The position numbers and the translations under genes are program-made. From positions 248,001 through 312,000 of the forward strand of contig LNEK01000020.1 in NCBI GenBank assembly GCA_001464425.1: a stretch of 64,000 nt of DNA. The letters run 5' to 3'. This DNA is from Alphaproteobacteria bacterium Ga0077535 (GTDB lineage: Bacteria > Pseudomonadota > Alphaproteobacteria > Caulobacterales > Aquidulcibacteraceae). Position 1 is the stretch's first letter. Each line of letters begins with the position of its first letter. Shown here piece after piece: positions 53,960-62,719 of this stretch. Under the pieces are notes generated by a model. It saw only the letters and a list, made by a program, of their open reading frames with translations. It did not search any database and was not told the DNA's origin.

Positions 53960-54786
53960 CGCGAAAGCTTAGGGTAGCAGCGATCCAACTGCGCTCCGGC
54001 ATCGATCCGGCGGCAAATCGCGCAAGCGCAATGCCATTGTTGCGCGAAGCGGCGATCGCAGGAGCGCGCTTTATTGCGACGCCCGAAAATACGATGCGGC
54101 TCGATCGGGATCGCGCACGCATGTTGGCGGCGGTGGGGCCGGAGGAAGGTGACGCGGAGTTGAAGGCCTGGGGACGCGCCGCGCAGGAGTTGGGCGTGTG
54201 GTTGCTGCTCGGCTCGGGCGCCATCGCAACTGGAAGCGGCAAGGTCTTCAACCGCTCTTTTGTGTTCAATCCCGACGGCAAGATCGCGGCGCGCTACGAC
54301 AAGATCAATCTGTTCGACGTCACGCTCGGCGGTGGCGAGACGTATCGCGAGAGTGAAACGGTTGAGGGCGGCGCTAAGGCGGCGGTAGTCGAAGGGCCGA
54401 TGAGCGCCAAGATCGGCCTCACGATCTGCTACGATCTTCGCTTTGCGTCGCTCTACAGCGCGCTCGCAAAGGCCGGCGCCGAGATCATCACTGTTCCGGC
54501 GGCGTTTACGGTGCCAACCGGCCAAGCGCATTGGGAAACGCTGCTGCGCGCCCGGGCCATCGAGACGGCGGCGTTCGTGATCGCGCCAGCGCAGGGCGGC
54601 CGCCACGAGGATGGACGCGCGACTTACGGGCATTCGCTGATCGTCGATCCTTGGGGCAAAGTTATCGCCAAGCTGGATCACGATGAGCCGGGCGTGCTGG
54701 TAGCTGATCTCGATCTCGACATGGTTGCAGCCGCGCGTGACAAGATACCTGCTTGGCAGGGCGGTCAGGATTTCACCGGGCCATGA
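53956..54786 (+). CDS. Carbon-nitrogen hydrolase (NIT/omega-amidase type)
   Basis: 276-aa nitrilase-superfamily amidase with the Glu-Lys-Cys triad: ATPENTMRLD (Glu), YDKINLFDVTLGGGETYRES (Lys), and IGLTICYDLRFASLY (Cys). The final part is GHSLIVDPWGKVIAKLDHDEPGVLVADLDLDMV. It resembles NIT1/NIT2 enzymes, which deaminate oxidised glutathione or alpha-ketoglutaramate. That fits its neighbours gshB-related redox genes and grxC, but the substrate is inferred. Confidence 0.9.
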   Translation: MTRKLRVAAIQLRSGIDPAANRASAMPLLREAAIAGARFIATPENTMRLDRDRARMLAAVGPEEGDAELKAWGRAAQELGVWLLLGSGAIATGSGKVFNRSFVFNPDGKIAARYDKINLFDVTLGGGETYRESETVEGGAKAAVVEGPMSAKIGLTICYDLRFASLYSALAKAGAEIITVPAAFTVPTGQAHWETLLRARAIETAAFVIAPAQGGRHEDGRATYGHSLIVDPWGKVIAKLDHDEPGVLVADLDLDMVAAARDKIPAWQGGQDFTGP

Positions 54787-55208
54787 TCCGCTACGATCTG
54801 CGTTGCGCCAACGGCGATGAGTTTGAGGCTTGGTTCGGCTCAATCGCCGATTACGACAAGCAGGCCGAAGCGGGTCAGGTCGAATGCCCGCATTGCGGCT
54901 CCTCGCACGTCACCAAGGCGCCTATGGCGCCAGCGGTGCGCACCGGCCGTGCCAAGGATGCGCAAAAGGAGCGTGCTGTCGCCATGGCAATGGCGGCCAA
55001 GGTGCGCGACCACATCAAGGACAATTTCGACTATGTCGGCGACAAGTTCGCCGACGAGGCGCGCAAAATGTACGCCGGCGAGAGCGAGGAGCGCGCGATC
55101 TGGGGGGAGGCGACGCCCGAAGAGGCGCAATCGCTCGCGGAGGATGGTATTCCCGCCGCGCCGCTGCCCCCCGATTTGGCCCCCGTCACGCCAAAAAAGC
55201 TGAACTGA
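54783..55208 (+). CDS. DUF1178-family protein
   Basis: 141-aa protein: [52 protein letters not shown] with a CPHCGS zinc-ribbon-like pair and a second CAN cysteine near the N-terminus. A helical segment ([42 protein letters not shown]) follows. It belongs to an alphaproteobacterial family (DUF1178) of unknown function. Coupled to the nitrilase gene by an ATGA overlap. Confidence 0.88.
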   Translation: MIRYDLRCANGDEFEAWFGSIADYDKQAEAGQVECPHCGSSHVTKAPMAPAVRTGRAKDAQKERAVAMAMAAKVRDHIKDNFDYVGDKFADEARKMYAGESEERAIWGEATPEEAQSLAEDGIPAAPLPPDLAPVTPKKLN

Positions 55209-55226
55209 CCTGCATTCGGGGTTCCC

Positions 55227-55255
55227 TTGCGTTGCCAAGGGCCTGCCTCTATATC
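55227..55255 (+). promoter_or_regulatory. Predicted rpsB promoter and structured leader
   Basis: TTGCGT (55227-55232) and TATATC (55250-55255) are 17 nt apart. The following leader of about 110 nt holds a GGCC...GGCC hairpin near 55293-55312 and a CCTGGG-GTA-CCCAGG palindrome around 55319-55334. rpsB leaders are autoregulated by S2 in other proteobacteria; I can only say this one can fold. Confidence 0.5.
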
Positions 55256-55372
55256 CGCCCCTCACTTCGCACGTGGGAGCGGCGGGGCGGCCTGAAAGCG
55301 GCCGTTTCCTCCATCCGGTCCTGGGGTACCCAGGTCTTTCCCGCGGCGGCAAACCGGAAAAGGAACGATACG

Positions 55373-56188
55373 ATGGCGCTGCCTGAATTCTCTATGCGTC
55401 AGCTCTTGGAAGCTGGCGCCCACTTCGGCCACCAGACCCACCGCTGGAACCCGAAGATGGATCGCTACATCTTCGGCGAAAAGTCGAACATCCACATTCT
55501 CGACCTGTCGCAGACGGTGCCGTTGCTGCACCAAGCGCTGCTGAAGGTCCGCGAAGTCGCTGCAGCTGGCGGCCGCGTGCTCTTCGTCGGCACCAAGCGC
55601 CAGGCGTCGGAACACATTAAGTCCGCGGCCCAACGCTCGGCCCAGTACTTCATCAACCAACGTTGGCTCGGCGGCACGCTGACGAACTGGCAAACGGTCT
55701 CGAAATCGATCGCGCGCCTGCGTGAGCTCGAGGCGATCCTCGCCGGCGGCGCAGTTGGCCTGACCAAGCGCGAAGCGCTGAACCTGCAACGTGAGCGCGA
55801 TAAGCTCGACCGTTCGCTCGGCGGCATCGCGGCGATGGGCGGCGTGCCGGACCTGATGTTCGTGATCGACACTAACAAGGAAGCGATCGCGATCCAGGAA
55901 GCCAAGAAGCTTGGCATTCCGGTTGTCGCCATTGTTGATTCGAACTGCGATCCGGATGCGGTCACGTTCCCGATCCCGGGCAACGATGACGCAGCTCGCG
56001 CGATCCAGCTCTATTGCGATCTCATCGCTGACGCAGTGCTGGACGGCCTCACCGAGAGCCAGGTGCGTGGCGGTAAGGACATCGGCGCTTCGGAGCGTCC
56101 GCCGGTCGAAGCGGCGGTGCGTGAACGCCCACGCGATCCCACGCCGGTGGAAAGCCCGCTCGATGGGCCGACCGGCGCGAACTACTGA
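55373..56188 (+). CDS. rpsB: 30S ribosomal protein S2
   Basis: 271-aa S2 (uS2). [121 protein letters not shown] and the [22 protein letters not shown] end are canonical. A Pro/Glu/Arg tail follows. ATG 55373 is the true start; the frame extends upstream by chance. Confidence 0.98.
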   Translation: MALPEFSMRQLLEAGAHFGHQTHRWNPKMDRYIFGEKSNIHILDLSQTVPLLHQALLKVREVAAAGGRVLFVGTKRQASEHIKSAAQRSAQYFINQRWLGGTLTNWQTVSKSIARLRELEAILAGGAVGLTKREALNLQRERDKLDRSLGGIAAMGGVPDLMFVIDTNKEAIAIQEAKKLGIPVVAIVDSNCDPDAVTFPIPGNDDAARAIQLYCDLIADAVLDGLTESQVRGGKDIGASERPPVEAAVRERPRDPTPVESPLDGPTGANY

Positions 56189-56212
56189 CGCAAATTACCT
56201 AGGAGTACGAAC

Positions 56213-57151
56213 ATGGCGGAAATCACCGCTGCGCTGGTCAAGGACCTGCGCGAGAAGACCGGCGTCGGCATGATGGACTGCAAGAAGGCGCTCGCCGAGA
56301 ACAACGGCGACCTTGAGGCATCCATCGATTGGTTGCGCGCCAAAGGCCTTTCAAAGGCCGCCAAGAAAGCCGATCGCGCTGCTGCTGAAGGTATCGTGTC
56401 GATCGCGCTGGACGGTAAGCAAGCAGCTGTCGTCGAGCTCAATTCTGAGACTGACTTCGTCGCCCGCAACGCCGACTTCCAAAAAGCGGCGAGCGCGTTT
56501 GCCAAACTGGCGTTGACCGCCAACGACCACCAGGCGCTGCTTGATGCGCCGCACGCCGGCGCGAAAGTGTCGGATGCGGTCACGCAGTTGATCGCCACGA
56601 TCGGCGAAAACATCACGCTGCGCCGTTCGGCCAAGCTTGGCGTCGAGAACGGTGTGGTCGCCGCTTACGTACACACCAAGGTGGACGGTTCGGATAATCT
56701 CGGCCGTATCGCTGTCTTGGTTGCTCTGGAGTCGACTGGCGACAAAGCGGCGCTCGAGAGTCTGGGCAAGAAGATCGCCATGCACATCGCCTCGGCCAAT
56801 CCGCTGGCGTTGACGGAAGGCGAAATTCCCGCCGATCGCGTCGAGCGTGAGAAGGCCGTGATTGGTGAGCAGATCAAGGAAGACCCCAAGGCGGTCGGCA
56901 AGCCGCAGCAGGTGCTCGACAAAATGCTCGAGGGCCGGATGCGGAAGTTCTTCGAAGAATCCGTGCTGCTGAAGCAGGCCTTCGTGATGAACCCCGACCA
57001 AACCGTGGAAGCCGCTGTGGCGGAAGCCGCGAAGGCTACCGGCGCTCCGATTTCGGTGAAGGGCTTCGTGCGCTTTGCCGTTGGCGAGGGTGTGGAGAAG
57101 CGGGTGGACGATTTCGCAGCCGAAGTGGCCGCGATGCAGAAGCCCGGCTAA
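56213..57151 (+). CDS. tsf: Translation elongation factor Ts
   Basis: 312-aa EF-Ts, the nucleotide-exchange factor for EF-Tu. [60 protein letters not shown] and [15 protein letters not shown] are signature segments. The dimerisation domain includes [31 protein letters not shown] lies upstream; standard rpsB-tsf pair. Confidence 0.98.
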   Translation: MAEITAALVKDLREKTGVGMMDCKKALAENNGDLEASIDWLRAKGLSKAAKKADRAAAEGIVSIALDGKQAAVVELNSETDFVARNADFQKAASAFAKLALTANDHQALLDAPHAGAKVSDAVTQLIATIGENITLRRSAKLGVENGVVAAYVHTKVDGSDNLGRIAVLVALESTGDKAALESLGKKIAMHIASANPLALTEGEIPADRVEREKAVIGEQIKEDPKAVGKPQQVLDKMLEGRMRKFFEESVLLKQAFVMNPDQTVEAAVAEAAKATGAPISVKGFVRFAVGEGVEKRVDDFAAEVAAMQKPG

Positions 57152-57175
57152 GCCCGCGCTTAAGCTGGAACACGA

Positions 57176-57212
57176 GGGCGCGGGCTTCTGGCCTGCGCCC
57201 TTTTGCTTTTTA
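57176..57212 (+). terminator. Terminator after tsf
   Basis: GGGCGCGGG (57176-57184) pairs with CCTGCGCCC (57192-57200, one G-T) and is followed by TTTTGCTTTTT. Intrinsic terminator between the rpsB-tsf unit and pyrH. Confidence 0.8.
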
Positions 57213-57262
57213 AGGCGCAGATTAGCTGACTTGGCGGGCGGCGCTGGTCTATAGAGTCGCCC

Positions 57263-58003
57263 ATGAGCCTTGCCGAGCGATCAGAGTCCGCCCCGCGCGC
57301 CTACAAGCGCGTCTTGCTGAAGATTTCAGGCGAGGCGCTGATGGGCGAGGGCCAATACGGCATCGACACGCATGTCTGCGCCCGGATCGCTCAGGAGGTC
57401 CTGGATGCGGTCAACAACGGCGCCGAGATGTGCCTGGTCATTGGTGGCGGGAATATTTTCCGCGGCATTCAGGGCGCCGCCAAAGGCATGGAGCGCGCCA
57501 GCGCCGACTACATGGGCATGTTGGCTACCGTGATGAACGCCCTGGCCATGCAAAACGCTATCGAAGCACTCGGCGGTCAGGCGCGCGTTCTTTCTGCCAT
57601 TCCGATGACGACCGTGGCCGAGCCCTACATTCGCCGGCGCGCTCTGCGCCACATGGAGAAGGGCCGGATCGTGATTTTTGCCGCCGGCACTGGCAACCCG
57701 TTTTTCACCACTGACACCGCCGCCGCCCTGCGTGCTGCGGAGATGGGCTGCGACGCGCTCCTCAAGGGCACGCAAGTGGACGGTGTTTACACCGCTGACC
57801 CGAAAAAAGACGCCAGCGCTACGCGATACGATACGCTGAGCTATCACGAAGTGCTGGCGCGTGACCTCAAGGTCATGGACGCCTCGGCGATCTCACTGAT
57901 GCGCGACAACAGCATTCCGATTGTCGTTTTCTCGATTCACGCGCGCGGGGGTTTGGCCGATGTGCTCGCCGGCCGCGGCGTGTGCACTACCATCACCGAC
58001 TAG
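57263..58003 (+). CDS. pyrH: UMP kinase
   Basis: 246-aa hexameric uridylate kinase of the amino-acid-kinase fold: [103 protein letters not shown], and [13 protein letters not shown]. Complete. A TATAGA at 57251 may be its -10 element. Confidence 0.98.
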   Translation: MSLAERSESAPRAYKRVLLKISGEALMGEGQYGIDTHVCARIAQEVLDAVNNGAEMCLVIGGGNIFRGIQGAAKGMERASADYMGMLATVMNALAMQNAIEALGGQARVLSAIPMTTVAEPYIRRRALRHMEKGRIVIFAAGTGNPFFTTDTAAALRAAEMGCDALLKGTQVDGVYTADPKKDASATRYDTLSYHEVLARDLKVMDASAISLMRDNSIPIVVFSIHARGGLADVLAGRGVCTTITD

Positions 58004-58015
58004 GGACGAACGCTC

Positions 58016-58582
58016 ATGGCCGCACCCGCGCCTTTCAAACTCGAAGACTACAAGAAGCGCATGGATGGCGCGCTTACTGCGCTGAGCCATGAGTTCGGCG
58101 GCCTGCGCACTGGCCGCGCCTCGCCGTCTCTGCTCGATCCGATCACGGTTGAGGCGTACGGCGCTGTATCGCCGTTAAGTTCGGTCGCGAGCGTCAGCGT
58201 GCCTGAGCCGCGCATGATTACGGTGAACGTGTGGGACAAATCCGTGGTCTCGGCTGTCGATAAGGCTATTCGTTCCGCCAATCTTGGCCTCAATCCCATT
58301 GTTGATGGCCAATCGCTGCGCATTCCGATCCCGCCGCTGACGGGTGAGCGTCGCACCGAACTTGCGAAGATTGCTGGCAAGTATGCCGAGCAGCAGCGCA
58401 TCGCCGTTCGCAACATTCGCCGCGATGCGATGGATCATCTGAAAAAGCTCGAGAAGGATCACGCCATCAGCGAAGACGAGCACAAGCGCTTCGGCGCTGA
58501 GGTGCAAAAAGCCACCGACGACCACATCAAGAAGGTCGATGATCTGCTGCGGCACAAGGAAGAGGAGATCATGCAGGTCTAG
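58016..58582 (+). CDS. frr: Ribosome recycling factor
   Basis: 188-aa RRF, which splits post-termination ribosomes with EF-G. Features: [125 protein letters not shown]. It is 12 nt after pyrH. Confidence 0.98.
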   Translation: MAAPAPFKLEDYKKRMDGALTALSHEFGGLRTGRASPSLLDPITVEAYGAVSPLSSVASVSVPEPRMITVNVWDKSVVSAVDKAIRSANLGLNPIVDGQSLRIPIPPLTGERRTELAKIAGKYAEQQRIAVRNIRRDAMDHLKKLEKDHAISEDEHKRFGAEVQKATDDHIKKVDDLLRHKEEEIMQV

Positions 58583-58597
58583 GACCCGCGATCTCCC

Positions 58598-59341
58598 ATG
58601 GCGCAAACCGCCTCCACCGCAGCGGTGGCGCAAGCGCCGCGCCACATCGCCATTATTATGGACGGAAACGGCCGCTGGGCGCGTATGCGTTCACGCCCGC
58701 GCACGTTCGGCCACAGTGAGGGTGTCGAGGCTCTGCGCCGCACCGTCGAAGCCGCTGGCGAGTTGGGTGTTCGCTATCTAACGGTTTTTGGCTTCTCGAC
58801 GGAAAATTGGCGGCGGCCGGTCGAAGAAGTAAACGCGCTTTTCGATCTCTTGCGGCTTTACGTTGCCCGCGATCTTGATCGGCTGGTGAAGGAAGGCGTG
58901 CGCGTTCATGTGATCGGCGCGCGCGAGGGCCTGCAGCCCGATTTGCTGCGAATCATTGACGACGCAGAGACGCGCACGGGCCACAACGACAAGCAGCATC
59001 TCATCATCGCTTTCAACTACGGCGGCCAGGACGAGATCGCACGTGCGGCGCGCCGGATCGCCGAAGATGCCGCTGCGGGAAAGCTCGCGCCGTCAGAGGT
59101 AACCGTCGAACGGTTCGGCTCCTATCTTGACACGGCAGACGTCCCGCCACCGGATTTGCTGATCCGAACCTCCGGGGAGTTACGGCTCTCCAATTTCATG
59201 CTCTGGCAGGCGGCCTATACGGAACTGGTTTTCGTCGACGTGTTGTGGCCCGACTTCGACAAAGCGGCGCTCCAGTCCGCCATCGACACCTACCGCCGCC
59301 GCGAGCGCCGCTTTGGTGGGGCTGACACTGAGCAGCCCTGA
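58598..59341 (+). CDS. uppS: Isoprenyl transferase (undecaprenyl diphosphate synthase)
   Basis: 247-aa cis-prenyltransferase producing undecaprenyl diphosphate, the cell-wall carrier lipid. HIAIIMDGNGRWARMR (active-site Asp), GHSEGVEALRRTVEAAGELGVRYLTVFGFSTENW RRP, LLIRTSGELRLSNFMLWQAAYTELVFVDVLWPDF. Complete; overlaps cdsA by about 26-29 nt. Confidence 0.97.
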   Translation: MAQTASTAAVAQAPRHIAIIMDGNGRWARMRSRPRTFGHSEGVEALRRTVEAAGELGVRYLTVFGFSTENWRRPVEEVNALFDLLRLYVARDLDRLVKEGVRVHVIGAREGLQPDLLRIIDDAETRTGHNDKQHLIIAFNYGGQDEIARAARRIAEDAAAGKLAPSEVTVERFGSYLDTADVPPPDLLIRTSGELRLSNFMLWQAAYTELVFVDVLWPDFDKAALQSAIDTYRRRERRFGGADTEQP

Positions 59342-60185
59342 ACTCGCGCCCGCGCCCGCGCGCGGTGATTGGTCCGACCTAGGCGCAAGGGTGCTCTCGA
59401 GTCTCGTTCTCGCGTCCCTCGGTGTGACCGCGGCGTGGTTTGGCGGTCCCTGGCTTGCCGCTGCTTGCGGCGCTGCTGTTGTCGCCATGAGCTACGAATG
59501 GGCTCGGATGAGCGAGCCGAACGCGATCATGCCTGCGTTTGCATTCGCGCTGGCTGGATCGCTTGGGGCGGTGATGTTCTCGAGCTGGCAGCATCTGGCT
59601 TACGCCTTTGGCTGGCTGGTGCTGTGTTCGTGCCTCTCGGCTTTGCGCAGGCGCACTCTTGCTGGTGTGATCGAAACCGCCGGCGGCGCTGTTTATATCG
59701 GCCTGCCTGCCGCGTTGTTTGTCTGGTTGCGTGATCGTGGGCCAGAGGGGCTAGAGACCATCCTCGCCTTATTCGCAATCATCTGGGCGTCGGACATTTT
59801 CGCGTACTTTGGCGGCAAGATGATTGGCGGCCCGAAAATCGCGCACGGCTTGTCGCCCAACAAGACCTGGTCTGGCATCATTTCTGGAGTGCTCGCAGGT
59901 GCGGTGACGGGCTTCGGCTGCGGCTATCTGTTCCACGCTGGCGAGGAATTCCGCATGGCATGGTTGCTGATCGGCGCATTGATCGCGTTCACGGGGCTCA
60001 TGGGCGATTTGTTCGAATCCTTCTTGAAGCGCCGGTTCGGCGTGAAAGACGCAAGCCGCCTGATACCGGGGCATGGCGGCGTATTGGATCGGATCGACAG
60101 CCTGATGGCGGCGACGTTGCTCGTGGGCGCTGCGCTCGCCTTTGGGCCGCGGGCGACGTCTTTGCTCTTTGGCGCAGGCTTGTGA
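59316..60185 (+). CDS. cdsA: Phosphatidate cytidylyltransferase
   Basis: 289-aa integral membrane enzyme that makes CDP-diacylglycerol. The N-terminal ARVLSSLVLASLGVTAAWFGG and further helices lead to the signature KRRFGVKDASRLIPGHGGVLDRIDSLMAATLLV and APNKTWSG-type SPNKTWSGIISGVLAG. Start uncertain: TTG 59313, GTG 59316 (used here) and later codons are possible; all overlap uppS. Confidence 0.93.
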   Translation: MGLTLSSPELAPAPARGDWSDLGARVLSSLVLASLGVTAAWFGGPWLAAACGAAVVAMSYEWARMSEPNAIMPAFAFALAGSLGAVMFSSWQHLAYAFGWLVLCSCLSALRRRTLAGVIETAGGAVYIGLPAALFVWLRDRGPEGLETILALFAIIWASDIFAYFGGKMIGGPKIAHGLSPNKTWSGIISGVLAGAVTGFGCGYLFHAGEEFRMAWLLIGALIAFTGLMGDLFESFLKRRFGVKDASRLIPGHGGVLDRIDSLMAATLLVGAALAFGPRATSLLFGAGL

Positions 60186-60187
60186 CG

Positions 60188-61372
60188 ATGCGCACCGTAT
60201 CCATTCTCGGCGTTACCGGCTCGGTTGGTCAGTCCACGGTCCAGGTCATCGAGGAACTGCGCGGGCAGGGGGCCGAGATTGCTGTTGAAGCTGTCACAGC
60301 GGGCGGAAACCTCAGCGTGCTCGCTGATGCTTGCCGTCGGTTGCAACCAAAGTTCGCCGTTGTGGCTGATGCCGCCCAGTTGGGCGCGGCTCGCGAGGCG
60401 CTGGCGGGACTCAATGTTGAAGTCGGGGCAGGGCCAAGTGCGCTTGAGGAGGCGGGCGCTCGCCCCTCGGACTGGGTCATGTCAGCTATTGTGGGCGCGG
60501 CCGGTCTGCATCCCACGATGGCGGCGGTACGGCGCGGAGCGACTGTCGCGCTCGCCAATAAGGAGTGTTTGGTCTGCGCCGGCCCGCTCTTCATCGAGGC
60601 CGCGGCCAAACATGGCGCTCAGCTGCTTCCGGTCGATTCCGAGCACAACGCGATTTTCCAGGTGCTCACCCACCCGGCGCGTGTCGAGAAACTGACCCTG
60701 ACCGCCTCCGGCGGACCTTTCCGGACCTCGAGCCACGAAACCATCGCCGCCGCCACACCCGATGAGGCATGCGCCCACCCGCGCTGGCGCATGGGGCGGA
60801 AGATTTCCGTCGATAGCGCGACCCTCATGAACAAGGGTTTGGAGCTGATCGAAGCGTCCTACCTCTTTGGTTTCCCTTCAGAAATGATCGACGTGATCGT
60901 CCATCCCGAGAGCGTAGTGCACAGTTTTGTGCATTACGTGGATGGCTCCGTCCTCGCCCAACTTGGGTCTCCGGACATGCGCATTCCGATTGCTTTTGCC
61001 CTGACGTGGCCGGATCGCGCCCAGGTTTCGACGCCGAGGCTCGATCTCGCAACGCTCGGCTCGCTCACCTTCGAAGCCCCCGATACCGCAAAGTTCCCCG
61101 CCCTCAAGGTGTGCCGGGAGGCCCTAAAACGCGGCGCTTTGGCTACGACGGCGCTGTCTGCGGCCAATGAAGTGGCGGTCGAAGCGTTTCTGGATGGGCG
61201 AATCCGCTTTCTCGACATCTGCCGTATAGTCGAAGACTCACTATCAGCGCTGGAGGGGAATGGGGCAGCTTCAATCGCAAAATCGCCTACTTCCTTCGAT
61301 GAGGTGGCGGCGGTGGATCAGGCCGCGCGCGATGCGGCGCGACGGATTGCGGGAAGTCTGGCGGCAGCCTAA
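60188..61372 (+). CDS. dxr: 1-deoxy-D-xylulose 5-phosphate reductoisomerase
   Basis: 394-aa enzyme of the MEP isoprenoid pathway. NADPH-binding start SILGVTGSVGQSTVQVI, VALANKECLVCAGPLF, LLPVDSEHNAIFQVL, LTASGGPFRTSSHE, HPRWRMGRKISVDSATLMNKGLELIEASYLFGFPSEMIDVIVHPESVVHSFVHYVDGSVLAQLGSPDMRIPI. The usual N-terminal GSTGSIG is GVTGSVG. ATG 60188 is 3 nt after the cdsA stop; the frame continues upstream but is not coding. Confidence 0.97.
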   Translation: MRTVSILGVTGSVGQSTVQVIEELRGQGAEIAVEAVTAGGNLSVLADACRRLQPKFAVVADAAQLGAAREALAGLNVEVGAGPSALEEAGARPSDWVMSAIVGAAGLHPTMAAVRRGATVALANKECLVCAGPLFIEAAAKHGAQLLPVDSEHNAIFQVLTHPARVEKLTLTASGGPFRTSSHETIAAATPDEACAHPRWRMGRKISVDSATLMNKGLELIEASYLFGFPSEMIDVIVHPESVVHSFVHYVDGSVLAQLGSPDMRIPIAFALTWPDRAQVSTPRLDLATLGSLTFEAPDTAKFPALKVCREALKRGALATTALSAANEVAVEAFLDGRIRFLDICRIVEDSLSALEGNGAASIAKSPTSFDEVAAVDQAARDAARRIAGSLAAA

Positions 61373-61420
61373 AGGCTGACGGGCGCTCCATTACAAAAAA
61401 GCGCGGGAGGAAGCGGTCGA

Positions 61421-62638
61421 ATGCCGGATGTGCTGCAGGGCATACAGGATTTGGTGATCTACCTCGGCGCGTTCGTCGTGGTCCTTAGCGTTGTCGTGTT
61501 CGTGCACGAGTTCGGCCACTTCCAAGTCGCCCGCTGGCGCGGCGTCGCGATCGACACCTTTTCAATCGGTTTCGGCAAAACCCTCTTCGGTTGGCGCGAC
61601 AAGCAAGGCGTGCAGTGGAAGATCGGGGCGCTGCCGCTCGGTGGCTACGTCAAGTTCGCTGACGACGCCGATGCGATGTCGACTGCGCCACGCGAAAAGA
61701 TCGAGGATCCCGCAGCGTTGGCGGAAGCGCGCAAGCGCGGACTCTTTCACGCACAGCCGCTTTCGACACGCTCGCTCGTGGTCGCCGCTGGGCCGCTGAC
61801 TAATTTTGTATTTTCGATTCTTGGCTTCGCAACGTTGGCGTTGGTCTGGGGCAAGGATGTCACTGATTATAGCAGCATTCCGGCGCGCATTGGTACGGTG
61901 GCCGAGAACGGCGCGGCGGCGGATGCCGGGCTGCGGCCGAACGATATCATCAGAACGATAAACGGCGCTGGCATCGCGAATTTCACCGATTTGCAGCGCA
62001 TCGTATCGGCGTCTGCTGAGCAAGAATTGACCGTTGGTGTCGAGCGAAACGGAGGCGCGTTGACGTTGACCGTCACGCCCCGCCGCGCCCCCGCCGCCAC
62101 GGCCGACGGCCCGCGCGCAGGTCAAGGCATTCTCGGTGTCCAAGGTCCGCTCGTATTGCCGACTGAGCGGCAGTTTGAGCGTTACGGTGTTGTCGATGCG
62201 ATTGGTGTCGGCGCACGCAATACATGGGGCATTGTTGACCAGACGGCGGCGTATATTGGCGCGATCTTTGCCGGGCGGGAGTCCGGCGATCAGATCGCCG
62301 GACCGCTGGGCATCGTCAACGTATCCGGTCAGGTCGCTTCTTCGGCGCTGAGTGGCCCAGACGAATCTTTCTTCGGGAAGCTCGGCACGCTTGCTCTGGC
62401 GCTGCTTGGTCTTGCCGCGGTGCTTTCCGTGGCGGTTGGCATCGTCAATTTGCTGCCAATTCCGATCTTGGATGGAGGCCATCTGCTGTTTTACGGGATC
62501 GAAGCGGTGCGCGGCGGGCGGCCGCTGCCGGCTTCGGCACAGGAGTGGGCCTATCGTGCTGGATTCGCCGTCATGGCGAGTCTGTTTCTATTCGCGACCT
62601 GGAACGACATCACGAGGCTCTTTCCGGGTGCTCAGTAA
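61421..62638 (+). CDS. rseP: Site-2 metalloprotease RseP
   Basis: 405-aa inner-membrane zinc protease that cuts anti-sigma factors and signal-peptide remnants. Zinc motif HEFGH at residues 29-33; FGKTLFGWRDKQGVQWKIGALPLGGYVKFADD; PDZ domain about residues 155-240 (AENGAAADAGLRPNDIIRTINGAGIANF); LDG motif NLLPIPILDGGHLLF near the C-terminus. Located in the standard dxr-rseP-bamA order. Confidence 0.97.
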   Translation: MPDVLQGIQDLVIYLGAFVVVLSVVVFVHEFGHFQVARWRGVAIDTFSIGFGKTLFGWRDKQGVQWKIGALPLGGYVKFADDADAMSTAPREKIEDPAALAEARKRGLFHAQPLSTRSLVVAAGPLTNFVFSILGFATLALVWGKDVTDYSSIPARIGTVAENGAAADAGLRPNDIIRTINGAGIANFTDLQRIVSASAEQELTVGVERNGGALTLTVTPRRAPAATADGPRAGQGILGVQGPLVLPTERQFERYGVVDAIGVGARNTWGIVDQTAAYIGAIFAGRESGDQIAGPLGIVNVSGQVASSALSGPDESFFGKLGTLALALLGLAAVLSVAVGIVNLLPIPILDGGHLLFYGIEAVRGGRPLPASAQEWAYRAGFAVMASLFLFATWNDITRLFPGAQ

Positions 62639-62719
62639 CAGCGCCTCGTCCTTGTCTTTCCAGACGGGATGGGGTCTTACAAACACGGCGCTGGGGAGCG
62701 CCGGGACGTCGAGGGCTTG